Positions 1 through 8,040 of a stretch of DNA of 64,000 nucleotides are shown piece by piece. Each line of letters begins with the position of its first letter. Position 1 is the first letter of the stretch. Both the position numbers and the translations under genes were made by a program. The stretch is taken from positions 52,655 to 116,654 of the forward strand of contig NZ_LWHQ01000016.1 of assembly GCF_001653715.1 (NCBI RefSeq). The letters are read 5' to 3'. The DNA comes from Methylobacterium platani. Lineage in GTDB: Bacteria > Pseudomonadota > Alphaproteobacteria > Rhizobiales > Beijerinckiaceae. Under the pieces are notes generated by a model, which was not told the DNA's origin, did no database searches, and saw only the letters and a list, made by a program, of their open reading frames with translations.

Positions 1-2
1 AT

Positions 3-602
3 CCCGGTTGCGCCCTGCCGGTGAGCCCGCTCCATGCCGGCGCCGCCTCGCGCGCGCTCCTCGCCGCCCTCGAGTCCTGGATCACCGACGGCGTCGCGCC
101 GCCGGCGAGCCGCTACCCGTCGCGGGCCGACGGCACGCTGGGCGCGCCCGCCCATCTCTACCCCCCGATCCCCGGCCTGCCCTATACCGGGCTCTACAAC
201 CCGGCCCAGTGGATCGAACCGGGCAATCCGCCGGTGGTGCGCGGCTCCTACCCGCTGCTGCTGCCGAAGGTCGATCCCGACGGCAACACGCTGGCGGGCA
301 TCCGCCTGCCGCTGATCGAGGCGCCGCGGGCGACCTACACCGCCTGGAACCCGACCCGCGGCGTCGCCGCCGACACCCTGTGCAACCAGAAGGGCGGCGT
401 GCTCCCCTTCGCGGCGACGAAGGCGGCGGCGGAAGCCGCCCACGACCCGCGGCCCTCGCTGGAGGAGCGCTACCCGGATGCCGGCGCCTACGCGGCGGCC
501 GTGAAGGCCGCGGCCGACCGGATGGTGGCCGAGCGGACGCTGCTGCCGGCGGATGCCGCCGAGATGGCGCGGGACGCGGCCGAGGGACGGCTGGCGCGCT
601 GA
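3..602 (+). CDS. Alpha/beta-hydrolase-domain protein, C-terminal part (5' end outside window)
   Basis: The frame is open from the first bases of the window, so the gene begins upstream and only its last ~200 codons are here. A GTG at 21 is in frame, but the residues before it (PGCALPV) read as continuing protein. The sequence (YPSRADGTL, YPPIPGLPYTGLYNP, YPLLLPKVDPDGN, GIRLPLIEAP, TYTAWN) resembles the C-terminal half of the large secreted alpha/beta-hydrolase-domain proteins of Proteobacteria. The end is rich in Ala, Asp and Arg (EERYPDAGAYAAAVKAAADR). No substrate can be given, and the nucleophile region lies outside the window. The family assignment is from motif memory and is moderate. 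Confidence 0.6.
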   Translation, partial: PGCALPVSPLHAGAASRALLAALESWITDGVAPPASRYPSRADGTLGAPAHLYPPIPGLPYTGLYNPAQWIEPGNPPVVRGSYPLLLPKVDPDGNTLAGIRLPLIEAPRATYTAWNPTRGVAADTLCNQKGGVLPFAATKAAAEAAHDPRPSLEERYPDAGAYAAAVKAAADRMVAERTLLPADAAEMARDAAEGRLAR

Positions 603-664
603 GGACGGGACCCGCGGGGCGTCTCGCGGGTTCCCGCTCCGGATATCCTCACAGCGGACACGCC

Positions 665-1048
665 ATGGTCGCCCAGCTCGTCGCACTCGTCCGGGAGGCC
701 GCCGCGCAGGCCCGCCTCGTCGCCCGGGGCTACCCCGCGGGTTGCGGCGCCGACGCCCTGCCCTGGACGGTGATCAAGCCGTTCGACGACCACGTCCGCG
801 GCCATGTCGAGCGCGACCCGCGGATCGAGGACGGCCGCGACCAGGTCCTGATCGCCGCCGTGAACCTCGCCGAGGCGAGGCCGGGGGACGAGGACGACGT
901 CCCCGAACGCGAGCGCCTGGTCAAGGCGATCAACGACCTCGAATGGGTGGTGTTGAGCCGGGGCATCGCCAACCGCGCGGCGGCTGCCGCGGGCTACGGC
1001 GAAGCAGGGGCGCGGCTGCGGGAGGCGGCGGACCGGCCGTCGCCCTGA
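665..1048 (+). CDS. Hypothetical protein, 127 aa
   Basis: An ATG at 665 follows the preceding stop by 62 bp and opens a 127-residue soluble, acidic, Ala-rich protein (MVAQLVALVREAAAQ...). I see no signal peptide, membrane segment or known motif. Charged stretches (HVERDPRIEDGRDQ and RPGDEDDVPERE) suggest a helical cytoplasmic protein. The frame has the GC-rich third positions of real genes here, but a long antisense frame also exists, so its coding status is likely rather than certain. Function unknown. Confidence 0.5.
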   Translation: MVAQLVALVREAAAQARLVARGYPAGCGADALPWTVIKPFDDHVRGHVERDPRIEDGRDQVLIAAVNLAEARPGDEDDVPERERLVKAINDLEWVVLSRGIANRAAAAAGYGEAGARLREAADRPSP

Positions 1049-1092
1049 GCGGCGCGAATGGGCGGCCTGGCCGTGCATCCGCGCGACTCGTG

Positions 1093-1128
1093 CGAGCCTT
1101 CCCTCAAGTCCGAGCCTTCCCTCAAGTC
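1093..1128 (+). repeat. 18-bp tandem duplication
   Basis: The unit cgagccttccctcaagtc occurs twice head to tail (1093-1110 and 1111-1128) in the non-coding stretch after the hypothetical gene. No coding role is seen. Confidence 0.85.
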
Positions 1129-1207
1129 GAAGTCTCGTCGTCCGAAATGCACCGGATGGCAAAACCGGTGCGTTGGTCGATCGCGCCGATTGTTTTGAAC
1201 CCCATCA

Positions 1208-1242
1208 TCGTCCTCCTGGGCCCTTCGGCCCCAGGAGGACGA
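1208..1242. other. Strong 13-bp hairpin in intergenic region
   Basis: tcgtcctcctggg (1208-1220) is the exact reverse complement of 1230-1242, with a 9-nt loop. There is no T-tract on either side, so this is not a canonical terminator. It may be a structured RNA end or a small mobile palindrome. The rest of 1049-1361 holds no convincing gene. Confidence 0.6.
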
Positions 1243-1361
1243 CGCCGATGACCGAGGCTCGCGTCGGCGAGATCGCGCCGCCCGGCGGACCATCTGCCCG
1301 ATCCGCAAACCTCCCTCTCCCGGCATCCGCAGGGCTGTCCGGGGAAAGTTGTAACGCGCCT

Positions 1362-1509
1362 CCCCTCTCCCGTGTGGGAGAGGGGCCGGGGGTGAGGGTG
1401 CTACGGTTCTGAGTCAGGCTCCAAGCGCAGAGCTGCCAGCACGAAGGTTGGAGTTCTACGCGGAAGCGTAGCACCCTCACCCCTACCCCTCTCCCACACG
1501 GGAGAGGGG
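1362..1509. repeat. Mosaic palindromic intergenic repeat, copy R1
   Basis: The element is bounded by two short hairpins (cccctctcccgtgtgggag at 1362-1380 and its mirror with cacacggg ending at 1509). It is internally palindromic: gagggtgctacg near 1393 pairs with cgtagcaccctc near 1467. It closely resembles the copy at 59858-60005, including ctacggttctgagtc and gctgccagcacga. It lies between genes and is non-coding; short frames across it are artefacts of the palindrome. Related sequence continues to about 1620 (ctccggacagccctgc twice). Confidence 0.85.
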
Positions 1510-1678
1510 ATCCCGCGCTTGACTCTGAAGGAGATTTTCTCCGGACAGCCCTGCCGCCCGCGGGGAGAGGGGAAAGCTCGCGATTCGTTGTTACCCGGAC
1601 AGCCCTGCGGCGGCCGTGCCGTGGCCGTGACACCCAAGGTCCGGGGCCCGTCGCCTGCATTCCGGGCTTGCGCATCAC

Positions 1679-1694
1679 ATAAGCGTCTGCTTAT
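1679..1694. promoter_or_regulatory. Dyad operator in front of arsR-type gene
   Basis: ATAAGC-GTCT-GCTTAT is a perfect 6+6 dyad ending 8 bp before the ATG of the ArsR-family gene. Position and symmetry fit autorepression by an ArsR/SmtB winged-helix dimer. No good Shine-Dalgarno lies between the dyad and the start, so the transcript may be leaderless or nearly so. Confidence 0.6.
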
Positions 1695-1702
1695 TTGTTG
1701 CC

Positions 1703-2017
1703 ATGATCGAGGACGACATCTTCCGGGCCCTGGCGGACCCGACTCGACGCGCGATCTTCGAGAAGCTCGCGGGCGGGCGCATGAACGCCAGCGCACTCCG
1801 ACAGGGCATGGCGATCAGCCAGCCCGCGATGTCCCAGCACCTCGCCGTGCTGCGGGGCGCCGGGCTCGTGCGCGAGGCGCGGCAGGGCCGTTTCGTGAAC
1901 TACGACGTCGATCCGGAAGGGGTGGCGCTCATCGCGCAATGGCTGGCGAAGTACCGCGCCTACTGGCCCGCCCGCATCGACGCGCTCAAGGCCGTGCTGA
2001 AGGAGATGGACCAATGA
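1703..2017 (+). CDS. ArsR/SmtB-family transcriptional regulator
   Basis: This 104-aa winged-helix protein begins FRALADPTRRAIFEKL, the usual first helices of ArsR repressors. The recognition helix region is ISQPAMSQHLAVLRGAGLV (about residues 38-56) and the wing is REARQGRFVNYDV. It has no cysteine-rich metal site, so it belongs to the non-metal ArsR group that is usually paired with SRPBCC (AHSA1/START) proteins. The stop overlaps the next start by 4 bp (ATGA), giving a two-gene operon. A dyad at 1679-1694 is the probable operator. Confidence 0.88.
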   Translation: MIEDDIFRALADPTRRAIFEKLAGGRMNASALRQGMAISQPAMSQHLAVLRGAGLVREARQGRFVNYDVDPEGVALIAQWLAKYRAYWPARIDALKAVLKEMDQ

Positions 2018-2370
2018 GCGACGCGGCGTGCGACGAGCCCTGCCCCGGCATCGAGCAGGCCTACGACCTGGGCGAGCCGCTCGAGAAGGTGTGGCGCGCG
2101 CTCAGCATCCCGGCGCTTCGCGAGCATTGGCTGCCCGGGTCGGCGCTGGCCGCGCCCGAGCCGGTCGCCGTCACGCCCGGGGAAGAGGTCAGCTACCGGA
2201 TGCGCGAGGCCGCCCCGCCCTACCTCGAGAGCACGGTGACGTTCCACATCGCCCCGAACGGGACGGGCGGCACCTGCCTGCGCATCGTCCATGACCTGAC
2301 GGATGCCCGGCTCGCGCCCCCGACGACGGCCGCCGCGAACGGCAACATGCCGATGCTGCGCGCCGCCTGA
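2014..2370 (+). CDS. SRPBCC (AHSA1/START-like) domain protein
   Basis: This 118-aa protein is translationally coupled to the upstream ArsR gene by a 4-bp overlap. It has the AHSA1 layout: [25 protein letters not shown] (first strand and helix), [24 protein letters not shown] (sheet), [13 protein letters not shown] (C-terminal strand). It is slightly short for the family (usually 130-160 aa), lacking most of the long C-terminal helix; the end ([16 protein letters not shown]) is replaced by a short tail. Such pairs bind small hydrophobic ligands or act as co-chaperone-like partners; the ligand is unknown. Confidence 0.75.
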   Translation: MSDAACDEPCPGIEQAYDLGEPLEKVWRALSIPALREHWLPGSALAAPEPVAVTPGEEVSYRMREAAPPYLESTVTFHIAPNGTGGTCLRIVHDLTDARLAPPTTAAANGNMPMLRAA

Positions 2371-2432
2371 CGCGGCTCGTCTCGACGTCCCACCCTGGAA
2401 GATTCGCCATCCCGGAAGATCGGAGGTCGCCG

Positions 2433-3053
2433 ATGCGCGACGCGATGCAACTCGTCCCCATGGTCGTCGAGCAGTCCAGCCGCGGGGAGCGGTCCTTCGA
2501 CATCTATTCCCGCCTCCTGCGCGAGCGCATCGTCTTCCTCAACGGGGAGGTGAACGACACGGTCTCGGCGCTGGTCTGCGCCCAGCTGCTGTTCCTGGAG
2601 GCGGAGAACCCGACGCGGCCGATCCACCTCTACATCAACTCGCCGGGCGGCGGCGTCACGAGCGGCTTTGCGATGTACGACACCATGCGCCACATCCGCG
2701 CGCCGGTGCACACGCTGTGCATGGGGGTGGCCTACTCGATGGGCTCGTTCCTGCTCATGGCCGGCGAGCCCGGGGAGCGGTCCGTGCTGCCCAACGCCAG
2801 CATCCTCGTCCACCAGCCGCTCGGCGGATACAAGGGACAGGCGTCCGACATCCTCATCCACGCCGCGGAGACGCTGCGGGTGAAGCAGCGCATGACGCGG
2901 CTCTACGCCGACCATTGCGGGCGGTCCTACGAGGAGTTCGAGCGCGCCATGGATCGCGACCGCTTCATGACGGCGGAGGAGGCGCTCGACTGGGGCCTCG
3001 TCGACCGCATCCTTCCCCCCGCGCGGACGGGCGGCCCCGCATCGGTTGCCTGA
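2433..3053 (+). CDS. clpP: ATP-dependent Clp protease proteolytic subunit (paralogue)
   Basis: This 206-aa serine protease of family S14 would form the barrel that degrades substrates unfolded by ClpA or ClpX. The catalytic triad is visible: Ser102 in GVAYSMGS, His127 in LVHQP and Asp176 in DRDRF. Other landmarks are [18 protein letters not shown] and the [19 protein letters not shown] helix. No clpX or lon follows, unlike the housekeeping locus, so this is probably an accessory stress copy. Tyr101 next to the nucleophile replaces the usual Ala/Gln. It lies 62 bp after the SRPBCC gene on the same strand and may share its transcript. Confidence 0.9.
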   Translation: MRDAMQLVPMVVEQSSRGERSFDIYSRLLRERIVFLNGEVNDTVSALVCAQLLFLEAENPTRPIHLYINSPGGGVTSGFAMYDTMRHIRAPVHTLCMGVAYSMGSFLLMAGEPGERSVLPNASILVHQPLGGYKGQASDILIHAAETLRVKQRMTRLYADHCGRSYEEFERAMDRDRFMTAEEALDWGLVDRILPPARTGGPASVA

Positions 3054-3117
3054 CGCACGAGGGCCGAGCCGGCGTCGTCCGTGTCGTCGCAGAAACCAAC
3101 CATGGAGGATCGTCGCG

Positions 3118-3987
3118 ATGCTCGTCTCGGTGAACGGTGTGCGGCTCTTCATGGATGTCGCCAATTTCGGCCTCGTGCCGGACGGCGACACCATGCGCGA
3201 GAAGCCGGTGCTCCTCATGCTGCACGGTGGGCCGGGCTGGGATCACACCGGCTTCAAGGAGGCGTTCGCAACCTTGAGCGACGTCGCCCAGGTCGTCTTC
3301 TGCGACCTTCGCGGCAACGGTCGCAGCGAGGGAAACGATCCCGCGACCTGGAACCTGGCGCAGTGGGCCGACGACGTGAAGGGCCTCTGCGACGCGCTCG
3401 GCATCGTCCGCCCCGTCGTCTGCGGTCTCTCGTTCGGCGGCTTCGTTGCGCAAGCCTACGCCACCCGCTACCCCGAGCACCCGGGCAAGCTCATCCTGCT
3501 CGGCACGGCCGCCAGGATCGACTTCCCGACGATCTTCGCCGCGTTCGAGCGTGTCGGCGGCCCGGACATCGGCGCGCTGGCGGAGAGCTACTGGACGAAC
3601 CCGACCCCGGAGGGACGGGCCCGCTACATCGAGCGATGCAGGCCGTTCTACCGACACCGCCGCGACCGGCCGCCCCCGAACTTGTCGCGCATCATCATGC
3701 GGACGGAGGTGGCGCTGCACTTCAACGGCCCCCGCAACGAGCAAGGACGGTTCGATTTCCGCGGCGACCTCGCGACCTTGCGCTGCCCCGTGCTGCTGAT
3801 GGCGGGGGAGCACGACCCCATCGTGCCGATGCCCCTGGCCGAGGAGACCGCCGCGGCCATTCCCTCTCACCTCCTGCGCTTCGAGCGCCTGGACCAATGC
3901 GCCCACGACGTTCACGGGGATGATCGGGAGAGGGTGTTCGGTACGATCCGCGCATTCATCACCGCCATGCACCCGCCATCCGCCTAG
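3118..3987 (+). CDS. Alpha/beta hydrolase, HGGPG (proline-iminopeptidase-like) type
   Basis: This 289-aa cytoplasmic hydrolase has the oxyanion motif LHGGPG at 35-40, nucleophile Ser105 in GLSFGG, acid Asp233 in GEHDPIVP and base His263 in CAHDVH. The HGGPG signature and DLRGNGRS strand are typical of the S33 proline iminopeptidase branch, which also includes many esterases, so the substrate is open. A ggagg Shine-Dalgarno precedes the ATG at 3118. A 10-bp inverted repeat (gggccgaaat...atttcggccc) follows the stop. It is a likely last gene of the ArsR-ClpP cluster. Confidence 0.85.
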   Translation: MLVSVNGVRLFMDVANFGLVPDGDTMREKPVLLMLHGGPGWDHTGFKEAFATLSDVAQVVFCDLRGNGRSEGNDPATWNLAQWADDVKGLCDALGIVRPVVCGLSFGGFVAQAYATRYPEHPGKLILLGTAARIDFPTIFAAFERVGGPDIGALAESYWTNPTPEGRARYIERCRPFYRHRRDRPPPNLSRIIMRTEVALHFNGPRNEQGRFDFRGDLATLRCPVLLMAGEHDPIVPMPLAEETAAAIPSHLLRFERLDQCAHDVHGDDRERVFGTIRAFITAMHPPSA

Positions 3988-4034
3988 GGCCGAAATCCGC
4001 TCCCGACGCGGTCACGCCCGTCGCATTTCGGCCC
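3987..4034 (+). terminator. Possible stem-loop terminator without T-tract
   Basis: gggccgaaat (3987-3996) and atttcggccc (4025-4034) form a perfect 10-bp stem around a 28-nt loop, starting right after the hydrolase stop. No run of T follows, so intrinsic termination is uncertain. Confidence 0.4.
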
Positions 4035-4166
4035 GGGCCGGGCGGCGTGAGGCAGGTCCCGCCCTCGGCGGGGCGCGATGCCGGCTCCTGCTGCCGGGTG
4101 GACGCGCCGCGGACTTGCCGCCCGGGGGCCGCTCCCGTAAGCTCGCAAGTCGTTGCGTGCAAAGAA

Positions 4167-4181
4167 GAATTAGTGTGATTC
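4167..4181. promoter_or_regulatory. Weak dyad upstream of siderophore genes (possible iron-responsive site)
   Basis: GAAT-TAGTGTG-ATTC lies 32 bp before the GTG of the MFS gene in an AT-rich patch (about 4160-4190) inside GC-rich DNA. Because the genes look iron-related, an Irr/Fur/RirA-type site is conceivable, but the sequence does not clearly match a known box. Confidence 0.25.
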
Positions 4182-4212
4182 CAAACTACCGGACCGTCGG
4201 GACCGCCCGCCG

Positions 4213-5439
4213 GTGACGCAAGCCCTGGCGACCCGCGGGGCCCCGAGCCTCGCCTCCTTACGGCCGCTCGCCCCGTTCTTCTGCCTCTACGTCACCTTCG
4301 GGGCGACGCTCGGCTTCCTGTCGGGCGGGGCGCCGCTGATCCTGCGGGCGCGCGGGCTCAACCTCGCCGAGGTCGGGCTCCTGCAGCTCATCAACCTGCC
4401 GGTCGGGCTGACCTTCCTGTGGGCCGCCCTCCTCGACCGGGTGCGGCTGCCGTTCCTCGGCCGGCGCCTCGGCTGGATCGTCGCGGCGCAAGGGATGACG
4501 GTCGGGCTGCTCGCGGTCATGAGCCTCGGCGAGCACTGGCCGCTCGGCGCGCTGCTGGCGCTGGCCGTCGCCACCTGCGCGGGCATCGCCACGATGGACA
4601 TCGCCCTCGAGGCCCTGGTGGTCGAGACCGTGCCGCCGGAGCGGCGGGCCTTCGTCGCCTCGGCCAAGCTCTGCGGCGCCTCGCTCGGCGGCATCCTGGG
4701 GGTCGGGGTGCTGGTCGGCTCCTACGATCTCCTCGGCTGGCGGGCGGCGGTGCTCGCCTGCGCGGCCCTCGACGCGCTCTGCCTCCTGCCGATCCTCGCC
4801 TATCCGGAGGCGCGGCTGCAGCGCCCCGGCGGGGCGCCGGAGAGCCGGTCCGGCTCGCTCGCGCGGCTGCGGGCGCTCGCCGGCCCCATCGCGGCGCTCG
4901 GCGCCTACTTCGCCGCCGCCTACCTTCTCGCCGGCCCCAACACCCTGGCGCTCCTCGATCTCGGGGTGCCGCTGTCCCGGGTCGGGGCGCTGACCGGCAC
5001 CGTCCTGCCGGCGGTCAACCTCGTGATGGCGCTGGTGGCCGGGGGCCTGGCGGCGCGCTTCGGCACCGTGCGGCTGGTCGTGCTCGGCGGGGCCGGGGTG
5101 CTCGCCGCCGGCGGCCTGATGGCGGCGGCCTGCGCGGCCCGGTCGCAGGAGCTGGCGGTGGCCGCCACGGTGCTGAACTTCGTCTTCGGCGGCTTTCTCG
5201 GAGTGCCGGTGTTCAACATGATCTATCGCTGGGCACAGGGGCCGCGGCCCGCCACCGACTACGCGCTGCTGTTCGGCGCCGCCTTCTTCGCCGCGATGCC
5301 GCTGCGGGTCGCCGCCCCGGCGCTCGCAGCTTGCGCCGGCTGGCCGGGCTACTTCGCCGCCGCGATGCCGCCCTACGCCGCGGCGCTGGCGTGGCTCGCC
5401 CTCCGGATCGCCCGCACCCTGCGGGACGACCGGCGATGA
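4213..5439 (+). CDS. MFS transporter, siderophore-import (RhtX/AmpG-like) type
   Basis: This 408-aa inner-membrane protein has about 12 hydrophobic segments and a GTG start at 4213. It shows the AmpG/RhtX-like beginning: FFCLYVTFGATLGFLSGGAPLILRARGLNLAEVGLLQL. Between TM2 and TM3 is LLDRVRLPFLGRRLGWI, and TM4-5 carries the AALALEAL-like TMDIALEALVVE. It overlaps by 3 bp with a FhuF-type siderophore-iron reductase. RhtX/FptX proteins are single-subunit siderophore importers, so import of a ferric siderophore across the inner membrane is the most likely job. AmpG-like muropeptide import is the alternative. Confidence 0.75.
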   Translation: MTQALATRGAPSLASLRPLAPFFCLYVTFGATLGFLSGGAPLILRARGLNLAEVGLLQLINLPVGLTFLWAALLDRVRLPFLGRRLGWIVAAQGMTVGLLAVMSLGEHWPLGALLALAVATCAGIATMDIALEALVVETVPPERRAFVASAKLCGASLGGILGVGVLVGSYDLLGWRAAVLACAALDALCLLPILAYPEARLQRPGGAPESRSGSLARLRALAGPIAALGAYFAAAYLLAGPNTLALLDLGVPLSRVGALTGTVLPAVNLVMALVAGGLAARFGTVRLVVLGGAGVLAAGGLMAAACAARSQELAVAATVLNFVFGGFLGVPVFNMIYRWAQGPRPATDYALLFGAAFFAAMPLRVAAPALAACAGWPGYFAAAMPPYAAALAWLALRIARTLRDDRR

Positions 5440-6146
5440 TCCCGGAGATCGCCGCCGCCGTGCCGGCCTCGCTCGGCACCTACCGCGCCGGCGTGGCGGC
5501 GGGCCCGGGCGGGCCGGCGGCGACGCCGCTCACGGCGCTGCACGACCCCGCCGTGTTCGATGCCGCGCTCGCGGCCTTCGAGGCCGGGCTCGGGGCGGCG
5601 CCGGGCACGACCGACCGACGCGCCCTCGTCTCGTACTGGAGCCAGTTCTACCTCGCGCCGCTCGCCACCCCGGCGCTGACGGCGCTGGTGCGCCTGCGCC
5701 GGCCGCTGCCGCTCGCCTTCGCGACGACGAGCCTCGAACTCGACGCCGCCGGCCGGCCGGCCCGCTTCCTGGTCGAGCCCGAGGCGGCGTACCGGATGCC
5801 CGGCCGCTCCGCCGGGCTGATGGGCCTCGTCGAGGACCACCTGCGGCCCTTCGTCGAGCTGTGCCGGGCCCGCTGCGGCATCGCCCCCCGGGTGATCTGG
5901 GGCAACGCCGCGGTGATCCTCGACCACGTCGCGCGCGAGCTCGGCGAGCCCGAGACCCTGGCCTGCCCGGAGGTCGCGGCCTGCCTCGGCTGGTGCGGCG
6001 GAGCGCCTTGCGCCGGGAATCCCCTCGCCCAGGCCCTGTGCGCGGCCGGCGGCAGCCGGCGCCGCCGCGTCTGCTGCCTGCGCCGGCGGCTGCCGGGGGT
6101 GGCCTCTTGCGGGGCGCTGTGCCCGGCCGGGCGATGCCGAGGCTGA
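5436..6146 (+). CDS. fhuF: FhuF-type siderophore-iron reductase
   Basis: This 236-aa cytoplasmic protein carries FhuF landmarks: LVSYWSQFYL near residue 65, a central TRVxWGNAA-like stretch (RVIWGNAAVILDH), and a C-terminal cysteine cluster with CC at ~216-217 followed by two more cysteines (VASCGALC). In E. coli FhuF the arrangement CC-x10-C-x2-C binds a [2Fe-2S] cluster that reduces imported ferric siderophore. Here the last spacing is x3. An ATGA overlap with the upstream importer indicates one operon. The gene ends 42 bp from a convergent gene. Confidence 0.82.
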   Translation: MIPEIAAAVPASLGTYRAGVAAGPGGPAATPLTALHDPAVFDAALAAFEAGLGAAPGTTDRRALVSYWSQFYLAPLATPALTALVRLRRPLPLAFATTSLELDAAGRPARFLVEPEAAYRMPGRSAGLMGLVEDHLRPFVELCRARCGIAPRVIWGNAAVILDHVARELGEPETLACPEVAACLGWCGGAPCAGNPLAQALCAAGGSRRRRVCCLRRRLPGVASCGALCPAGRCRG

Positions 6147-6188
6147 CAGATCGCCCGGACGATGCCAGGCCGCACCCGGCGGCGCGCG

Positions 6189-6875
6189 TCATCGCGGCGA
6201 ACGGTTCAGGAAGATGCGCGTCTCCTCCTCCGTGACGTGCTCGCACAGTCCGAGCACCCGCAGAAAGCTCGGGATCACGGACACCTCCCGCTCGACCGCG
6301 TCGTCGTAGTCGATCGACACGACGTGATCGCAGCCGAACCGTTCCCTGAAGGGGGTCAGGCGCTCATCGTAGTCCAGGAGCCATGTATCCTCGTTCGTAT
6401 AGGCGACGGAGTCACGGCAGTCGCTGCCGGACAAGCCGTGTTTTTCCATTTCGCCCTTGTACGACCGCAGAAAATCGACCCGGTTGCGCAGGTAGACGAC
6501 GATCAGGACAGGCGCTGGCATGAGGCCCGCCAACCAATCGAATTCATCTTCGTATCGCAGATACGACAGACCTTCAGCCGAGAATATCAATCTATTTTCT
6601 TCGTTAGCCGCCGCAAATTCATCGACTCTGCGCCGAACATCATCCTTGTAGGCTTGATCGCAAAGCAACTTTGTCACATGCCGGAACGGGGAGTTGCGAT
6701 GCGCCCGCATGGCGGAGGCATGGAGTTCCGCATGGTTGTCCCCGATATGCATGCCTTGGTAGAAGGCGTAACCGTGATCGCGCAACCACTCACGACGCTG
6801 CCAGAGGAAATTCTGGATCGATGTCGTGCCGGTCTTGTGCGTTCCGATATGCACGATCGATTTGTAGTGTGCCAT
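6189..6875 (-). CDS. Sulfotransferase-like protein
   Basis: This 228-aa protein begins with a PAPS-binding 5'-phosphosulfate loop (IVHIGTHKTGTTSIQ, residues 7-21), the hallmark of carbohydrate sulfotransferases. A second family feature is LRNRVDFLRSYKGE (about 130-143), resembling the 3'-phosphate loop (RNPxxRxxSxY). It would move sulfate from PAPS to a surface glycan. Base composition is less GC-rich than in neighbouring operons, and the next two leftward-reading genes share this, marking a possible transferred surface-polymer island. Acceptor unknown. Confidence 0.78.
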   Translation of the reverse strand: MAHYKSIVHIGTHKTGTTSIQNFLWQRREWLRDHGYAFYQGMHIGDNHAELHASAMRAHRNSPFRHVTKLLCDQAYKDDVRRRVDEFAAANEENRLIFSAEGLSYLRYEDEFDWLAGLMPAPVLIVVYLRNRVDFLRSYKGEMEKHGLSGSDCRDSVAYTNEDTWLLDYDERLTPFRERFGCDHVVSIDYDDAVEREVSVIPSFLRVLGLCEHVTEEETRIFLNRSPR

Positions 6876-7025
6876 ACTTCACATCCGAGGCGATCCGCAA
6901 AACGCCGCGGACGGCGCTTCACGCAAGACCAGGGACCCCTCTTCACGCAAACCGGAAAGACGACGACCGCGACACGATCGTCGTTCACGGCCCGACGGCG
7001 TCGTACCGCACGCAGTATCACATAA

Positions 7026-7922
7026 CTAATCCAATGCGATGATTTGATAGATTTCATCGCTAATCTCGGCAACGTCGACGAAAATCGCATGTCGCGTCTG
7101 CCGGTCGTAGACATGAATGCCCGGACGTTGCACGGGGTGCTGGCTCTCGCCGCCGGACAACAGGATCTCGCTGTTGGCCAGATTGTTCTTACGGCTGATC
7201 GTCCGCCGTCGGCTGCTTCCGATCAGCATGAACCGGTCGGTCATGCAGAAGCCCCTGGCATAGCCATCGACCTTGAGAACGGGTTTCGGCCCGAAGGCCG
7301 AGCCTTCCCGAAACTCGATCACGCTCCCCGTCAGCGAATCGACGACGTACACGTTGCCTTCACAGAAGGAGACGCTGTGCGGTTGATTGAGACCGTCAAA
7401 CAGCACCTCTCCGGTTTTCACGTCATAGACGCAACCGTTTCGGAGGCCGTTCCTGCGACGCGGCCCGAACTTCGAAGCGATCAAGCGGCCATTCGCCCAG
7501 CAGATGTCGTTGATATGCTCGATGTCCGATCCGAATGCATCGAAGCTTGTCTGGCAAGAATATAATTCGCAGTTATCTTTAAAAATAAGATTATTTGCCG
7601 TAGAAACACAAATCAGATCAGGGCCGTCAAGGACAATTCCATGAATATCCTTAACATCTGGAATATTTTTATATTTCAAAATATTATATGACCTATCGAG
7701 GTAGGCGATTTGATCGGAGGAGCCCTGTAGGGCCATCACGATCCGGTCCCCGTCGACGACGACTCCGGTCGTCCCGAGGAGGTCAGGCCGATTCAGTCCG
7801 AAGCCGGCGAGCGTGATGTTCACGATCGCCTCCTGCGAGCAAGTGACCGTCAACTCCGCAAAATTGTTTGGCGACCTATGACCATTGTTGCAAAACGTTA
7901 CCAGAAATTTCGAATCTTTCAT
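7026..7922 (-). CDS. Beta-propeller-like protein of unknown function (TIGR03032/DUF4915-like)
   Basis: This 298-aa protein is built of repeated short blades (GTTGVVVDGDRIVMAL, IHGIVLDGPDLICVST, INDICWANGRLIASKF, PHSVSFCEGNVYVVDS, ARGFCMTDRFMLIGSSR), each a strand-turn-strand with a V/I-x-DG or similar turn. The pattern and the conserved NQPHSVSFxxGxxYVxDS block resemble the TIGR03032/DUF4915 family often found with glycan-modifying enzymes. No signal peptide is seen. Parts around 7560-7700 are strikingly AT-rich compared with the rest of the window. It lies between a sulfotransferase-like and a GSCFA gene on the same strand. Confidence 0.6.
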   Translation of the reverse strand: MKDSKFLVTFCNNGHRSPNNFAELTVTCSQEAIVNITLAGFGLNRPDLLGTTGVVVDGDRIVMALQGSSDQIAYLDRSYNILKYKNIPDVKDIHGIVLDGPDLICVSTANNLIFKDNCELYSCQTSFDAFGSDIEHINDICWANGRLIASKFGPRRRNGLRNGCVYDVKTGEVLFDGLNQPHSVSFCEGNVYVVDSLTGSVIEFREGSAFGPKPVLKVDGYARGFCMTDRFMLIGSSRRRTISRKNNLANSEILLSGGESQHPVQRPGIHVYDRQTRHAIFVDVAEISDEIYQIIALD

Positions 7923-8040
7923 CGACGATTTTACCTTAGCACGCTAGATGAGGACGAGTCTTCAAGACGAATTCTGCACTGTTGTATCCCACCTCCGTCC
8001 GATGACGGCGGCGGCCCGGCGCATTACGTTTCATAACCGG

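Noticed and set aside
1173..1796. Short genes across the R1 repeat
   Set aside because: The frames arise from the palindromic repeat on both strands and have no ribosome site or family features.
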